Below, one piece after another: positions 34,812 to 42,933 of a stretch of 46,041 bases of DNA (its first letter is position 1; every line of letters starts with the position of its first letter). The DNA is taken from the IMG/VR virus record IMGVR_UViG_3300042465_004209, positions 1 through 46,041 of that record. One strand, given 5' to 3'. The stretch is from a virus. The notes beneath the pieces are model-generated. The model searched no databases. It had not been told where the DNA came from and saw only the letters and a list, made by a program, of their open reading frames with translations. Position numbers and translations under genes: made by a program.

Positions 34812-37301
34812 CTAGACTTGTTTATAGTGTTTTTTCACTATCTGCCACACGTCATTCTCATTAGCGCTGCTCTTGCGCCACAAAGTATGTTTCTTCCTCC
34901 CACCGTCAGCCGTCGGGACGTTAAGCCTATCCTGCATCTTCTCATAACCGAGTTGAAGCAAAATGCGATTAAGCACAGAGGTTTTCGGCAGTTTGTTTGC
35001 AAGTGATGGTTCAAACTCCTCAACATTCATTTTGCTCAAAAGCGTCACGTCCAAGATAGTTTCATTAATCACGTCACAGTGGTAGTGTGCAATCAAGTCT
35101 TTCACTTCCTCCGAATCATGCGACACAGAGTATCCGATCATTTTCTCTCTCGACAATGTTTTAGGCGCTCGACCCTTCGGCACAAAGTCCGCACTAATTT
35201 CCCGTTTCATAAAATAGTGGCAGATAGCATCCATCCGACGATCCGTTTCATTAAACAACTTTACGAAGTACGCATTAGTTTCGTTCTCACCACCGAGAAG
35301 CTCAAACAAATGTTCCTCAGACTGACAGCGACTATATAAAACACAATAGCGTCTATCCCCCGACGTAATCGGCAAAGCGTCTTGATAATTGGTTAAAAGA
35401 AAGTACGACGTGAAGTTGGGCACAGTGCGCGAATCACAAAATTTTTCTTCAACTTGTATCGTGTCATTAGTAATATAGGGTTTCATCCTATCGATAATTG
35501 ACCACCGGTTATCCCCCGATATGCGAATCTCCTCGACAATATTCAGCACCGAGCCATATGCCCAACCGCTAAACGTCCCTTTAGTAAACTGGTTAGGATC
35601 AAGCTGCGTGGCATTGCTCCCAAGTATCCCCTGCAAAATCTTAGTAAAGTATGTTTTACCGCCTCCTTGCGTACCCTGTAAAAGTATCGCCCAATTAATC
35701 CTATCCCCAATCTTCTGCACAATATGCGACATCCAGTCTAGTAGTATCGTCCGCTCTTTCGGCTCGACTAGCGTAAACTCTAAATGCTTGAGCATCATAT
35801 CAATGACCTTTTGACCATCCTCATCAAGAACTTCACACGGCTCAACACCGCGTTTCTTGTACGAATTGACATACCACAGTTCTTCGTACTTAAACATCGA
35901 CTCAGCAAGGGGAAAATACATTTTGTCTATCGCTGTACGCATCTCCCAATCGGTAAGCGCCATAGACGACGCGCTTCGCTCCGCTGCGATACACTCCTCC
36001 ATGCGATCAAACTTAGCATTGAACGCTTCGCGCTTGATACTATAGTTAAACTTTAAATCGTGGTATTCACACGACTTCTCGATGAACACCCAATCACGAA
36101 CCCACGAAGGCGACTCAATCACCGTCACACCCTTTTTAGCAGGACACAGTTCACGAAAGATTGCAGCTTTAGTCATCCCCTCGCCTTTACCCCATCCATC
36201 AAAGATATCTTGAGCAATCTGCTGGCGTTTAGTAAGCGCCACAACGTGCGCAGGTATCTTGCTAAGTTTACGACGCAACTTGTCGTACTCCTCCTCGCAA
36301 TTGACCTCACGCCCAACACCATCGGCTACGCTCTCCATCATCTTTTTGGCTTCATCACGGATCACAACGCCTACACTGATACCGCTGTCTTTGACCATCT
36401 TAATGACTGAAGCGAACGTCAATGGACGCGCTCTCTTGTCACTGGTAAAAGACCTCCACTTGCTTTCACTAAGCCGAGCATCGAACTTATCAGAGTTAGC
36501 TGACCACTCGAACCAGCGCACCTTCCCGTAGTCATTACCTCTATATTGATGATGCAACGCTTGACCCACCGTGATCCACTTGGCGTAGTCCTCTGCTTCA
36601 TCTGCCATCGCATCAAGGTAAGAATCAACCTCCTCGTCGCTGAGTTCTAGCGGTTCATGTGCGATAGCCACCTCAAGAAAGTTATCATCATCAACTTCAA
36701 CATCAAACTCACCATCAAACTCCGACACAGAATTTACCGGTTTTTGTGTCGGTAAACTTAGCGGTAAATCTACATCAACTTCATTGCCAGAAAGCACCAG
36801 CGTGAAACTCTCATCAACCCCATCACTACTCACGCTCGGCATATACATGAATTGAGCAGGCTTATAAGCACTGTCATCAATGCGCAAGTCTGGACATTGC
36901 GACGCAAACCAGCGCATCACAGCGACATACTCGTCACCAGTAATCTCTCTGCTGAGTGGTAACACAACGCGGAAACGATATGCACTAGCACTGCTACGCC
37001 AAGTGCTGTAAGCAACGAGCGCAAAGCCAAGCATCTCAAGCTCGAAAACAATCTCATCGTGATCCATCTCGCAATCATCAATATCAATAGTAAGCAGTGA
37101 TCTGCATTCTAAATTCTCTGTGTTGCGATAACCTTCTTTGAACGACCCACCGCAGAACCATCCGCACTGCTCTTTGCTTTGCGCTACTTTGTGTTTACCA
37201 AGTACACGACACACCGCGTCCCACGTCACTGTCTTGTTTTCGCATACGGCACTGTTTTTTTCACCGCGACTAATGCGGTAGGTTTTATTAGACTCCACCA
37301 T
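34812..37301 (-). CDS. primase-helicase (AEP-like primase, PriCT-like linker, SF3 helicase / VapE-DUF5906 type)
   Basis: 829 residues. Residues ~60-180 resemble an archaeo-eukaryotic-type primase (SLLTIDIDD; YSTWRSSASAYRFRVVLPLS; DSAYKPAQFMYMPS). The usual TTHSH of the second motif is YSTWRSS here, so a catalytic His seems absent. Residues ~215-305 fit a PriCT-type module (EDYAKWITVGQALHHQYRG). The C-terminal ~330 hold the superfamily 3 helicase: Walker A GTQGGGKTYF, then the B region VLNIVEEI and sensor YFLLTNY. This is the phage P4/VapE-like replication initiator. It unwinds and primes the origin, perhaps the iteron region that abuts its 3' end. It is read opposite to the other replication genes, 12 bases after the Cro-like regulator. 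Confidence 0.8.
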   Translation of the reverse strand: MVESNKTYRISRGEKNSAVCENKTVTWDAVCRVLGKHKVAQSKEQCGWFCGGSFKEGYRNTENLECRSLLTIDIDDCEMDHDEIVFELEMLGFALVAYSTWRSSASAYRFRVVLPLSREITGDEYVAVMRWFASQCPDLRIDDSAYKPAQFMYMPSVSSDGVDESFTLVLSGNEVDVDLPLSLPTQKPVNSVSEFDGEFDVEVDDDNFLEVAIAHEPLELSDEEVDSYLDAMADEAEDYAKWITVGQALHHQYRGNDYGKVRWFEWSANSDKFDARLSESKWRSFTSDKRARPLTFASVIKMVKDSGISVGVVIRDEAKKMMESVADGVGREVNCEEEYDKLRRKLSKIPAHVVALTKRQQIAQDIFDGWGKGEGMTKAAIFRELCPAKKGVTVIESPSWVRDWVFIEKSCEYHDLKFNYSIKREAFNAKFDRMEECIAAERSASSMALTDWEMRTAIDKMYFPLAESMFKYEELWYVNSYKKRGVEPCEVLDEDGQKVIDMMLKHLEFTLVEPKERTILLDWMSHIVQKIGDRINWAILLQGTQGGGKTYFTKILQGILGSNATQLDPNQFTKGTFSGWAYGSVLNIVEEIRISGDNRWSIIDRMKPYITNDTIQVEEKFCDSRTVPNFTSYFLLTNYQDALPITSGDRRYCVLYSRCQSEEHLFELLGGENETNAYFVKLFNETDRRMDAICHYFMKREISADFVPKGRAPKTLSREKMIGYSVSHDSEEVKDLIAHYHCDVINETILDVTLLSKMNVEEFEPSLANKLPKTSVLNRILLQLGYEKMQDRLNVPTADGGRKKHTLWRKSSANENDVWQIVKKHYKQV

Positions 37302-37313
37302 GTAAACCTCGAA

Positions 37314-37538
37314 TTATCTTTTAATTATGGGTAAATCCACTGCTTTAATAGCACCCTGTGTCAATTGCTCAACCTGTATCGCTCTGTTTGCCGGTATCTT
37401 ACCTTCTGATACCCAGTACGACACTGCCGCTTTAGTAACGCCCAACTTCTTTGCTAACACTACCTGCTCACCACCAAACCACGCCACAACATCATCAACG
37501 GACACACCGTCATTAATTTCTTCATTTTCCATTTGCAT
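37314..37538 (-). CDS. Cro/YdaS-type repressor
   Basis: 74 residues from the ATG at 37538; the ATG at 37532 is also possible and the long upstream reading is rejected. The helix-turn-helix fits the YdaS/Cro pattern: GGEQVVLAKKLGVTKAAVSYWVSEGKIPANRAIQ (residues ~22-55, in two parts), then VEQLTQG. It is the small regulator at the head of the primase operon. It faces the divergent gene at 37597, with a 21-base dyad (37547-37567) in the gap. It probably balances primase and nuclease-cassette expression. Confidence 0.7.
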   Translation of the reverse strand: MQMENEEINDGVSVDDVVAWFGGEQVVLAKKLGVTKAAVSYWVSEGKIPANRAIQVEQLTQGAIKAVDLPIIKR

Positions 37539-37546
37539 CTCTCTAA

Positions 37547-37567
37547 GAGTTAAGTTAAGATTGACTC
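37547..37567. promoter_or_regulatory. candidate operator between divergent genes
   Basis: GAGTTAA-(7)-TTGACTC, a 7-base dyad with one mismatch, in the 58-base gap between the Cro-like gene and the plus-strand cassette. A related dyad lies at 40311-40337. It could bind the Cro-like protein. Confidence 0.45.
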
Positions 37568-37596
37568 TCATTTTACAACAACAGAGGAAAAACACA

Positions 37597-38244
37597 ATGA
37601 ATGATTTAACTAAACTCTCAAACGAGCAACTTGGTGACTTTATCCAAATCAGTTTAATCCATGGCACAAACACGCAATTCAGCTATGAACTCTTGCATGA
37701 AGTGGCATCGCGCCTAAAGCACACAGATGAAATTATCAAAGCAGGTATCAGCAATGGTATTCACGACACGCTGACAAAACAAAGCACGGCATTCAAGTTT
37801 AGACTTGAGGACGTTGTACAAACCCTTGATGAAGCACTTGCACCGGCAATCAGTGAGGATAACAACGAAACTGTTGAACTCCTAACCATTGATGTAAGTA
37901 GTTACGAAGCAATGGACAAAGCAGTAAAAGAAGCCTTTGAAGAAGAACCAGTGGAAGAAGCACCAGTCAAAAAAGAACCTAAGAAAAAAGAAAAACCAAC
38001 TGTAAAGGAATCCTTGACAGTTGAACCTGCGCCTGTTGTCGAAGAATCTATCCCATCTGCTAATGAGCTTATTATCACCGGCAAAATGCTTAAAGATAGA
38101 GCAATGGAAATGCGCCAAAGCAATGTCATATCTGCCGATAGCATCAGAGGTAAATTGACCGAGTTTGGTGCAACAAGCATATTGACGTTAGATGCAAAGT
38201 ATCACGTTGATTTTTATAACTTTTTGGAGAGCTACAATGTTTAA
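37597..38244 (+). CDS. hypothetical cassette protein with an acidic/basic linker
   Basis: 215 residues from the ATG at 37597 (MNDLTKLSNEQLGDFIQ), after AGAGGA. An N-terminal extension to 37327 in the same frame is rejected because it lies over the regulator. A helical N-terminal ~90 residues, a Glu/Pro/Lys-rich linker (~residues 115-145), then a C-terminal helical domain (SANELIITGKMLKDRAMEMR). I recognise no function. It is the first gene of the replication cassette, and its end overlaps the next start by 8 bases. Confidence 0.5.
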   Translation: MNDLTKLSNEQLGDFIQISLIHGTNTQFSYELLHEVASRLKHTDEIIKAGISNGIHDTLTKQSTAFKFRLEDVVQTLDEALAPAISEDNNETVELLTIDVSSYEAMDKAVKEAFEEEPVEEAPVKKEPKKKEKPTVKESLTVEPAPVVEESIPSANELIITGKMLKDRAMEMRQSNVISADSIRGKLTEFGATSILTLDAKYHVDFYNFLESYNV

Positions 38245-38677
38245 AACTAAACAACAATTTTATATTTACGATTACATAGACACAAATGTTTTTACCGACG
38301 GTATTATCACTAGTCTTGAAATATCTGTACCTGTGTTTAATTTATCTGATCCTATTCAAACCGATAATAGTGGTATTGGTTTTATCGCTGAAATCCCAAA
38401 CGGCATTAAATTTATCAGTAGTAAGCATCTAAGAGTTGCAGAAGAATGGTTATTAGCAGAAGAATACGATATAGACGGTATGCTAAAAATGATTTTATCC
38501 AATGGCTTAAACTCTAATCAAACAGAGTTAGTTTACGAAAAAATTATTGAAAACTTCCTTGATAAAGAGGCTATGCTTTTACCCGAATATAATTTTTATG
38601 TTTATGACACTCTAGTAGGATTGAATAGGGATTTAGGAAGAATTAAATGGCAATCACGAGGTAAAAACAATGTCTAA
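38237..38677 (+). CDS. hypothetical protein
   Basis: 146 residues from the ATG at 38237 with GGAG upstream; the reading from 38192 is rejected. Aromatic beta-rich start (FKTKQQFYIYDYIDTNVF), an acidic helical middle, and a basic end (NRDLGRIKWQSRGKNNV). It has no recognised domain. It overlaps both neighbours, so it is translated as part of the cassette. Confidence 0.5.
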   Translation: MFKTKQQFYIYDYIDTNVFTDGIITSLEISVPVFNLSDPIQTDNSGIGFIAEIPNGIKFISSKHLRVAEEWLLAEEYDIDGMLKMILSNGLNSNQTELVYEKIIENFLDKEAMLLPEYNFYVYDTLVGLNRDLGRIKWQSRGKNNV

Positions 38678-39146
38678 ATTAGTATTAAATTCAGAAGAAA
38701 AACGAAATCTGTCAACTTCTTTATTCCCTATGTATTCTATTATTGATTCAGTATCACATGAAGAAACTAAACGTGAATTGAAAAAAATGATTTGTCTTAT
38801 ACAGTCAAAAGTTTGTAGCGCACCAGATTCTGAAAAATTTGTAAAAGATTTAGATTTTTATATAGGGTATGAGTTTTGCGGAGATTGGGAAACTGCTATA
38901 AAAAATGAAAGCTATGAGGACGGTTATAAATGGGAAATACCTACTGTTAAGGATTTGCTAGAAATTTGCAAATGTATGGATAACCCTTTTACAGAAGATA
39001 ACCAATACTGGTCTAATGAAGATTATTGTAAAACAAAAGCAACAACATATGATTTTCATGCCGCGACACTTGACACCAGACGTAAAAAAGAAAGTAATTA
39101 CTATTTTTATATTTCGCGCAAAGGTGAGCAAAATGTCGATGCCTAA
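38670..39146 (+). CDS. hypothetical protein
   Basis: 158 residues, Cys-rich for a small phage protein (CLIQSKVCSAPD; YEFCGDW; ICKCMDN), acidic, with Tyr/Phe clusters. No family recognised. AGGTAA-like bases precede the start. It overlaps the DUF2800 nuclease start by 14 bases. Confidence 0.45.
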   Translation: MSKLVLNSEEKRNLSTSLFPMYSIIDSVSHEETKRELKKMICLIQSKVCSAPDSEKFVKDLDFYIGYEFCGDWETAIKNESYEDGYKWEIPTVKDLLEICKCMDNPFTEDNQYWSNEDYCKTKATTYDFHAATLDTRRKKESNYYFYISRKGEQNVDA

Positions 39147-40284
39147 TGAAGAAACACCTAAACACTCGCTACTAAGTGCAAGTGGTAGCGCTACTTGGCT
39201 GTATTGCTCTGGTAGCGTCGAAGCACAAAAGCCATACAAAGAGTCGCGTAGCGGCTTTGCAGACGAAGGCACTGCTGCTCACGAGCTTGCAGAGCTATGC
39301 CTAAAAGGTAATCTCAATCCGTATGACTTTGAAGGCAAAACCCTACCGGAAACAAACTGGATAACTGTAGACAAAGCAATGTGTCGCCATGTGAGCGATT
39401 ACATGGACTTCATTGATGAATTCAAAGGTCACAAAATCTACGAACAGAAGTTAGAGTACACCGATTATGCGCAGGACGGCTTTGGTACAGCAGATTGCAT
39501 AGTCATTGACGGCAGTCATGTGACTATTATTGACTTAAAGTACGGACAAGGTGTCAAAGTGTTTGCCGATACGACGCAAACTAAAATCTATGCACTGGGT
39601 GTGTATCAAGAGTTCAGCATGATAGAGCCGATTGAAACTATCACTATGATTATCTATCAGCCACGGCTGGATCATATTGATGAGTTAACAATGACTATTG
39701 ATGAGTTACTACGTTTTGGCGAATGGGTAAAAGATAGAGCGCAAGCAGCTATGCAACCCAACGCGCCACTCACAGCAGGAGATAAGCAATGCCAATGGTG
39801 TAAGCACAAGGCAAGATGCCCAGAGCTTATGCGGTACACTGAGAACGCGATACAAAATGAGTTTGCAGACTTTGACGATATGGTGAGTGTTAATCGCTTA
39901 AACGATGAGCAACTTAGCATTGCACTGAGCAGCGCCCCGTTAATTAAATCTTGGTTGAGTGCTGTTGAAGAAGTAGTCAAAGAACGCCTAGAGTCGGGAG
40001 AAGGCTTCAAAGGGTATAAACTTGTTGAAGGTCGCAGTTCGCGCGATTGGATAAATGAAGATGACGCAATCGCTGCCTTGTCTTATACACATGATGATGC
40101 AGATTTGTACGAAATTAATCTTATCTCCGTGGCTAAATTCGAGAAATTAGTAGGCAAGAAAAACATAAAACAGTTTGAAAATCTGATAGTTAAGAAAACA
40201 GGTAAACCCACTGTTGCTCCAGAAACTGATCCAAGAAAATCCTTGTCAGTTTCTAGTAATGATTTTTCTGATTTCGACGATTGA
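39133..40284 (+). CDS. DUF2800 family nuclease (Cas4/RecB-like)
   Basis: 383 residues from the ATG at 39133 (MSMPNEETPKHSLLSASGSA), with AGGTGA upstream; a longer reading from 39016 is rejected. Residues ~15-60 match the family's SASGSATWLYCSGSVEAQK followed by DEGTAAHELAELCL. The PD-(D/E)xK core is FGTADCIVIDG, then IIDLKYGQG (~residue 134, D-x-K). CQWCKHKARC (~220-230) would hold an iron-sulfur cluster, as in Cas4 and RecB nucleases. It pairs with DUF2815 and a polymerase in many phage cassettes and likely processes DNA ends for recombination. The stop overlaps the promoter of the DUF2815 gene. Confidence 0.85.
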   Translation: MSMPNEETPKHSLLSASGSATWLYCSGSVEAQKPYKESRSGFADEGTAAHELAELCLKGNLNPYDFEGKTLPETNWITVDKAMCRHVSDYMDFIDEFKGHKIYEQKLEYTDYAQDGFGTADCIVIDGSHVTIIDLKYGQGVKVFADTTQTKIYALGVYQEFSMIEPIETITMIIYQPRLDHIDELTMTIDELLRFGEWVKDRAQAAMQPNAPLTAGDKQCQWCKHKARCPELMRYTENAIQNEFADFDDMVSVNRLNDEQLSIALSSAPLIKSWLSAVEEVVKERLESGEGFKGYKLVEGRSSRDWINEDDAIAALSYTHDDADLYEINLISVAKFEKLVGKKNIKQFENLIVKKTGKPTVAPETDPRKSLSVSSNDFSDFDD

Positions 40285-40309
40285 CAGTTTATGTAAATCA
40301 ATCTAAACT
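40281..40309 (+). promoter_or_regulatory. promoter of the DUF2815 gene
   Basis: Perfect -35 TTGACA (40281-40286), a 17-base spacer, then TAAACT (40304-40309). The -35 overlaps the stop codon of the nuclease gene. Confidence 0.7.
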
Positions 40310-40310
40310 T

Positions 40311-40393
40311 AACTCAACTTAGCTCTCCGGTTGAGTTGTTACCGAGGATGGGAAATCACTTTAATAATGGCGATTTATCAATAACCCATCCTC
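40311..40393 (+). promoter_or_regulatory. 5' leader of the DUF2815 gene: operator-like dyad and a long-range hairpin
   Basis: AACTCAAC (40311-40318) and GTTGAGTT (40330-40337) form a dyad right after the -10, placed to block transcription. GAGGATGGG (40344-40352) and CCCATCCTC (40385-40393) are exact complements. The rest, to 40438, holds no other structure I can support. Confidence 0.5.
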
Positions 40394-40438
40394 ACTTTAA
40401 TCCCATAATCCATAACGCCATAAGGCAAGAAGGTTAAA

Positions 40439-40963
40439 ATGTCAGATACACAAATTAAATTAGGTGAAGTTCGTTTGTCTTTTCCATCTTTGTTTCGCAA
40501 AGCAGTTTTCGACAATGTTGAAACTAAATACGAAGCAACTGTGTTAATGCCTAAAGACAGCAAACAACACAAAACGGTACAAGCCGCAATTGATAAATTC
40601 ATTGCGCAAACATTCAAAGACGGTGCGCCTAAAGGCTTAAAAATCACCTGTTTTATTGACGGTGATGACAAAGAATATGATGGTTACGCTGGTATGATGG
40701 CGCTTAAAGGATCATCAAACAAACGTATCCCTGTATTCGATAAAGACCGCGCTCCAATTACCGAAGATGACGATAAAGTCTACGCTGGATGTTATGTTAA
40801 TGCTATTTTTGACTTCTGGTACTCAAGTCATCCAAAAGGTGGCAAACAAATATTAAGCAATCTTCTTGGTGTTCAGTTCAAGAGAGATGGCGAAGCGTTC
40901 TCTGATGCTAAAGTCGCAAATGCTGATGCGTTTGATGACGAGTCGGATGAAGACGATTTTTAA
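40439..40963 (+). CDS. DUF2815 ssDNA-binding-like protein
   Basis: 174 residues, the family's usual size. It starts SDTQIKLGEVRLSFPSLFRK, then VLMPKDSKQHKTVQAAIDKF. It ends in an acidic tail (DAFDDESDEDDF), as single-strand-binding proteins (T7 gp2.5, SSB) do to recruit partners. Its place between the DUF2800 nuclease and the polymerase supports binding of replication and recombination intermediates. It has its own promoter and a 154-base leader, so it is probably made at high levels. Confidence 0.8.
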   Translation: MSDTQIKLGEVRLSFPSLFRKAVFDNVETKYEATVLMPKDSKQHKTVQAAIDKFIAQTFKDGAPKGLKITCFIDGDDKEYDGYAGMMALKGSSNKRIPVFDKDRAPITEDDDKVYAGCYVNAIFDFWYSSHPKGGKQILSNLLGVQFKRDGEAFSDAKVANADAFDDESDEDDF

Positions 40964-40988
40964 ATACTCTGTGTCCTCAGTGTAAAAG

Positions 40989-41731
40989 ACGGTTGGTTTA
41001 ATACCGTAAAAATTAAATGACAGCTTGGAAAGACAAGCACTATCAATAATTACTATTGTCGTCTAAATGGCGTAGGGCAACTTGCTAACAAGCCGGTAAA
41101 TCTAGGTTCGACTCCTAGCAGTAGTAATTATTGATAGTACGCGCACAGCGCACCGGTAATGGCACGACGCTCAGAAATAGGAAACTTGGGATCGCTTGAA
41201 AGTACAGCGACGAATACTGAGATTACTATCATGATAGTTATATTTGCCGATATAACTATTTGCAGCACGGCTCTTTTGTTAAATGTAAATGTCCTAGTAT
41301 CCTCATAATTGGCGTTATGAGGATACGCTATCAATAAAAGCATTGCTCGTTCTCACCGCAAATGAGAACCTTGTGACCCTTAATGTAGAGTAATACGGTA
41401 TAGCTACCCGTACTATGGGGTAAGAATTAGTGGTGACGCTAATTTGTCACTACGATAGGGCAGAATCGAAACTGAATCGTAGGATATAGTAAACAGTGCT
41501 TTTATTGATAGTGTGGAAACTATCAATCGGTTAGTTGCATTTCCGAGTTACTCCACGACGTACATAGCTGCACACTGTGTACGTCACCTAACTTTATAAG
41601 TTAAGCGTCCTTTTGGATTTTTAAAAGTAAGTTTGCGGGTGTCCTCATAGACCCAAAAAAGGTATGAGTCAGTCAGTTTTCATTTAATACTCCAATATTA
41701 ATTGTGTAATTAAGCAAACTTACTTTTAAAA
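40989..41731 (+). ncRNA. large structured RNA, candidate GOLLD-like giant phage RNA
   Basis: No gene fits 40964-41814. The stretch is a chain of stems: GCTTG/CAAGC (41023-41038). Helix A of 20 bp (41039-41058 with 41119-41138) encloses a tRNA-like module. TCGCT/AGCGA is at 41192-41210. A perfect 10-bp hairpin is at 41234-41259 and a perfect 12-bp hairpin with loop TTGGCG at 41297-41326. Helix B of 18 bp (41328-41345 with 41494-41511) encloses GTTCTCA/TGAGAAC (41349-41369) and more stems. GACGTACA/TGTACGTC is at 41557-41585 and TAACTT-TAT-AAGTTA at 41589-41603. Helix C is a perfect 18 bp (41619-41636 with 41714-41731). A terminator follows. The size, phage location and embedded tRNA are features I recall for GOLLD RNAs. 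The family name is an inference; the structured nature is directly visible. Confidence 0.7.
41052..41126 (+). tRNA. tRNA-like module inside the large RNA (probably not a working tRNA)
   Basis: 75 bases. The acceptor ACTATTG/CAGTAGT pairs fully (one G-U). The T arm is perfect: CTAGG-TTCGACT-CCTAG (41102-41118). The D arm has A14, A15, G18, G19 and A21 at the canonical places. In the canonical anticodon position the loop would read CTAACAA (anticodon AAC), but its stem (ACTTG with GCCGG) does not pair. The acceptor helix continues 13 bp outward into helix A, and CCA is not encoded. Confidence 0.5.
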
Positions 41732-41755
41732 CCTCAAGCTCCACCTAAAGACCTC

Positions 41756-41791
41756 ACCGACAATTTGTTACTCCAGATTGTCGGTTTTTTT
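41756..41791 (+). terminator. intrinsic terminator after the large RNA
   Basis: ACCGACAAT (41756-41764) pairs with ATTGTCGGT (41777-41785), a perfect 9-bp stem followed by seven T. It ends 23 bases before the polymerase start. Confidence 0.9.
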
Positions 41792-41814
41792 ATATTCACA
41801 AATAGGATCCCCCT

Positions 41815-42933
41815 ATGAATACTTACATTATTGACACCGAGTGTTACAAAAACTATTGGCTATTTTTAGCCGTCAACCACAAGACCGGATCATCTCTTGA
41901 AATAGAGTTATTTGGTGAAGATGCAAAACTCTCCGAGGAACAAGCTAAAAAGATTGAGCGTCTACTTCTAAATCACGAAACTATATCGTTCAATGGCTTG
42001 AACTACGATATCCCCATGATATGCGCTGCGATGGATGTCTGGGATTGCAGTAAACTCCACAAACTCTCCACTAAAATTATCACTTCACAGAAAGTCACTT
42101 GGCAGATACTGCGTGAACATAAACTCAACGTGCCTGCTTACAAGTATCACATTGATATTATTGAACTTCCTATTGGTCAAGCATCACTCAAAATCTACGG
42201 TGGGCGAATTCATACTAAGAAAATGCAAGACTTGCCAATCGATCCTAACGCGCTGATACAGGATAATGAGCGTAGCCTTATGCGCAAGTATTGTAGAAAC
42301 GATACGCAAGTAACAGGTGAGCTATTTGATGCGCTGAGAGGACAGATAGACTTGCGCAAAGAGATGACAACGCAGTACGGCATCAACCTCAATTCAAAAT
42401 CCGATGCGCAGATTGCTGAAGCGATTATCAAGTCAGAGTTGTACGAGCAAACGGGTGAGCATTATCGCCCTAAGCAGTACGATGCGAACTACACGTTCAG
42501 CTATCGTAATCCAGAAATTATCCAGTTCAAAACACAGGCGCTTTGCGATATCTTTGACCAGCTACTTTACGAAACCTTCACGCTAAAAGATAACGGCAGT
42601 GTTGAACTACCTCAATGGCTAGTTGAGCCTATTAGTATTGGTAAAGGCTCTTATCAAATGGGTATTGGCGGATTGCATTCGCGCGAAAATGCGCAACATA
42701 TCGAAGCAGCAGGTGACTTTTACTTATCTGACTTTGACGTGGCGAGTTATTATCCAAGTATTATCCTGCATCAAAGGTTATTCCCCGAATCTATGGGTCA
42801 ACCTTTCTTAGATTTATATCAAGAAATTGTAAAGAAAAGATTGCTTGCTAAAAAGAAAGCGCAAGAGATACAATGTCGAATTGATTATTTGGAAAGGATT
42901 TTAAAAGATGAGTTATCCAAAACGACCTTATAG
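41815..42933 (+). CDS. DNA polymerase family B, N-terminal part (exonuclease and motif A), split by an HNH insertion
   Basis: 372 residues. The 3'-5' exonuclease has D7-T-E9 (motif I), NYD at ~63-65 (motif II) and YCRNDTQVT (~159-167, motif III). The polymerase motif A is DFDVASYYPSIIL with catalytic Asp308, a family B signature. The frame leaves the polymerase after LK at 363-364 and ends DELSKTTL as it reads into the HNH gene. Motifs B and C are encoded at 43584-44354. It could still act as a two-chain enzyme, as in other phage genes divided by homing endonucleases. GGA before the ATG is a weak ribosome site. It should replicate the genome together with the primase-helicase and the DUF2815 protein. 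Confidence 0.85.
   Translation: MNTYIIDTECYKNYWLFLAVNHKTGSSLEIELFGEDAKLSEEQAKKIERLLLNHETISFNGLNYDIPMICAAMDVWDCSKLHKLSTKIITSQKVTWQILREHKLNVPAYKYHIDIIELPIGQASLKIYGGRIHTKKMQDLPIDPNALIQDNERSLMRKYCRNDTQVTGELFDALRGQIDLRKEMTTQYGINLNSKSDAQIAEAIIKSELYEQTGEHYRPKQYDANYTFSYRNPEIIQFKTQALCDIFDQLLYETFTLKDNGSVELPQWLVEPISIGKGSYQMGIGGLHSRENAQHIEAAGDFYLSDFDVASYYPSIILHQRLFPESMGQPFLDLYQEIVKKRLLAKKKAQEIQCRIDYLERILKDELSKTTL

Noticed and set aside
37327-37596. N-terminal extension of the plus-strand gene beginning at 37597.
   Set aside because: It runs over the Cro-like gene and the operator region; a clear AGAGGA site precedes the ATG at 37597.
39016-39132. N-terminal extension of the DUF2800 nuclease.
   Set aside because: It lies fully inside the upstream gene in another frame; the family-like sequence and a ribosome site start at 39133.
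40964-41814. A degraded gene or mobile element remnant in the large gap.
   Set aside because: No open frame or transposase trace is present, while exact long-range pairing and a terminator are, which favours a functional RNA.
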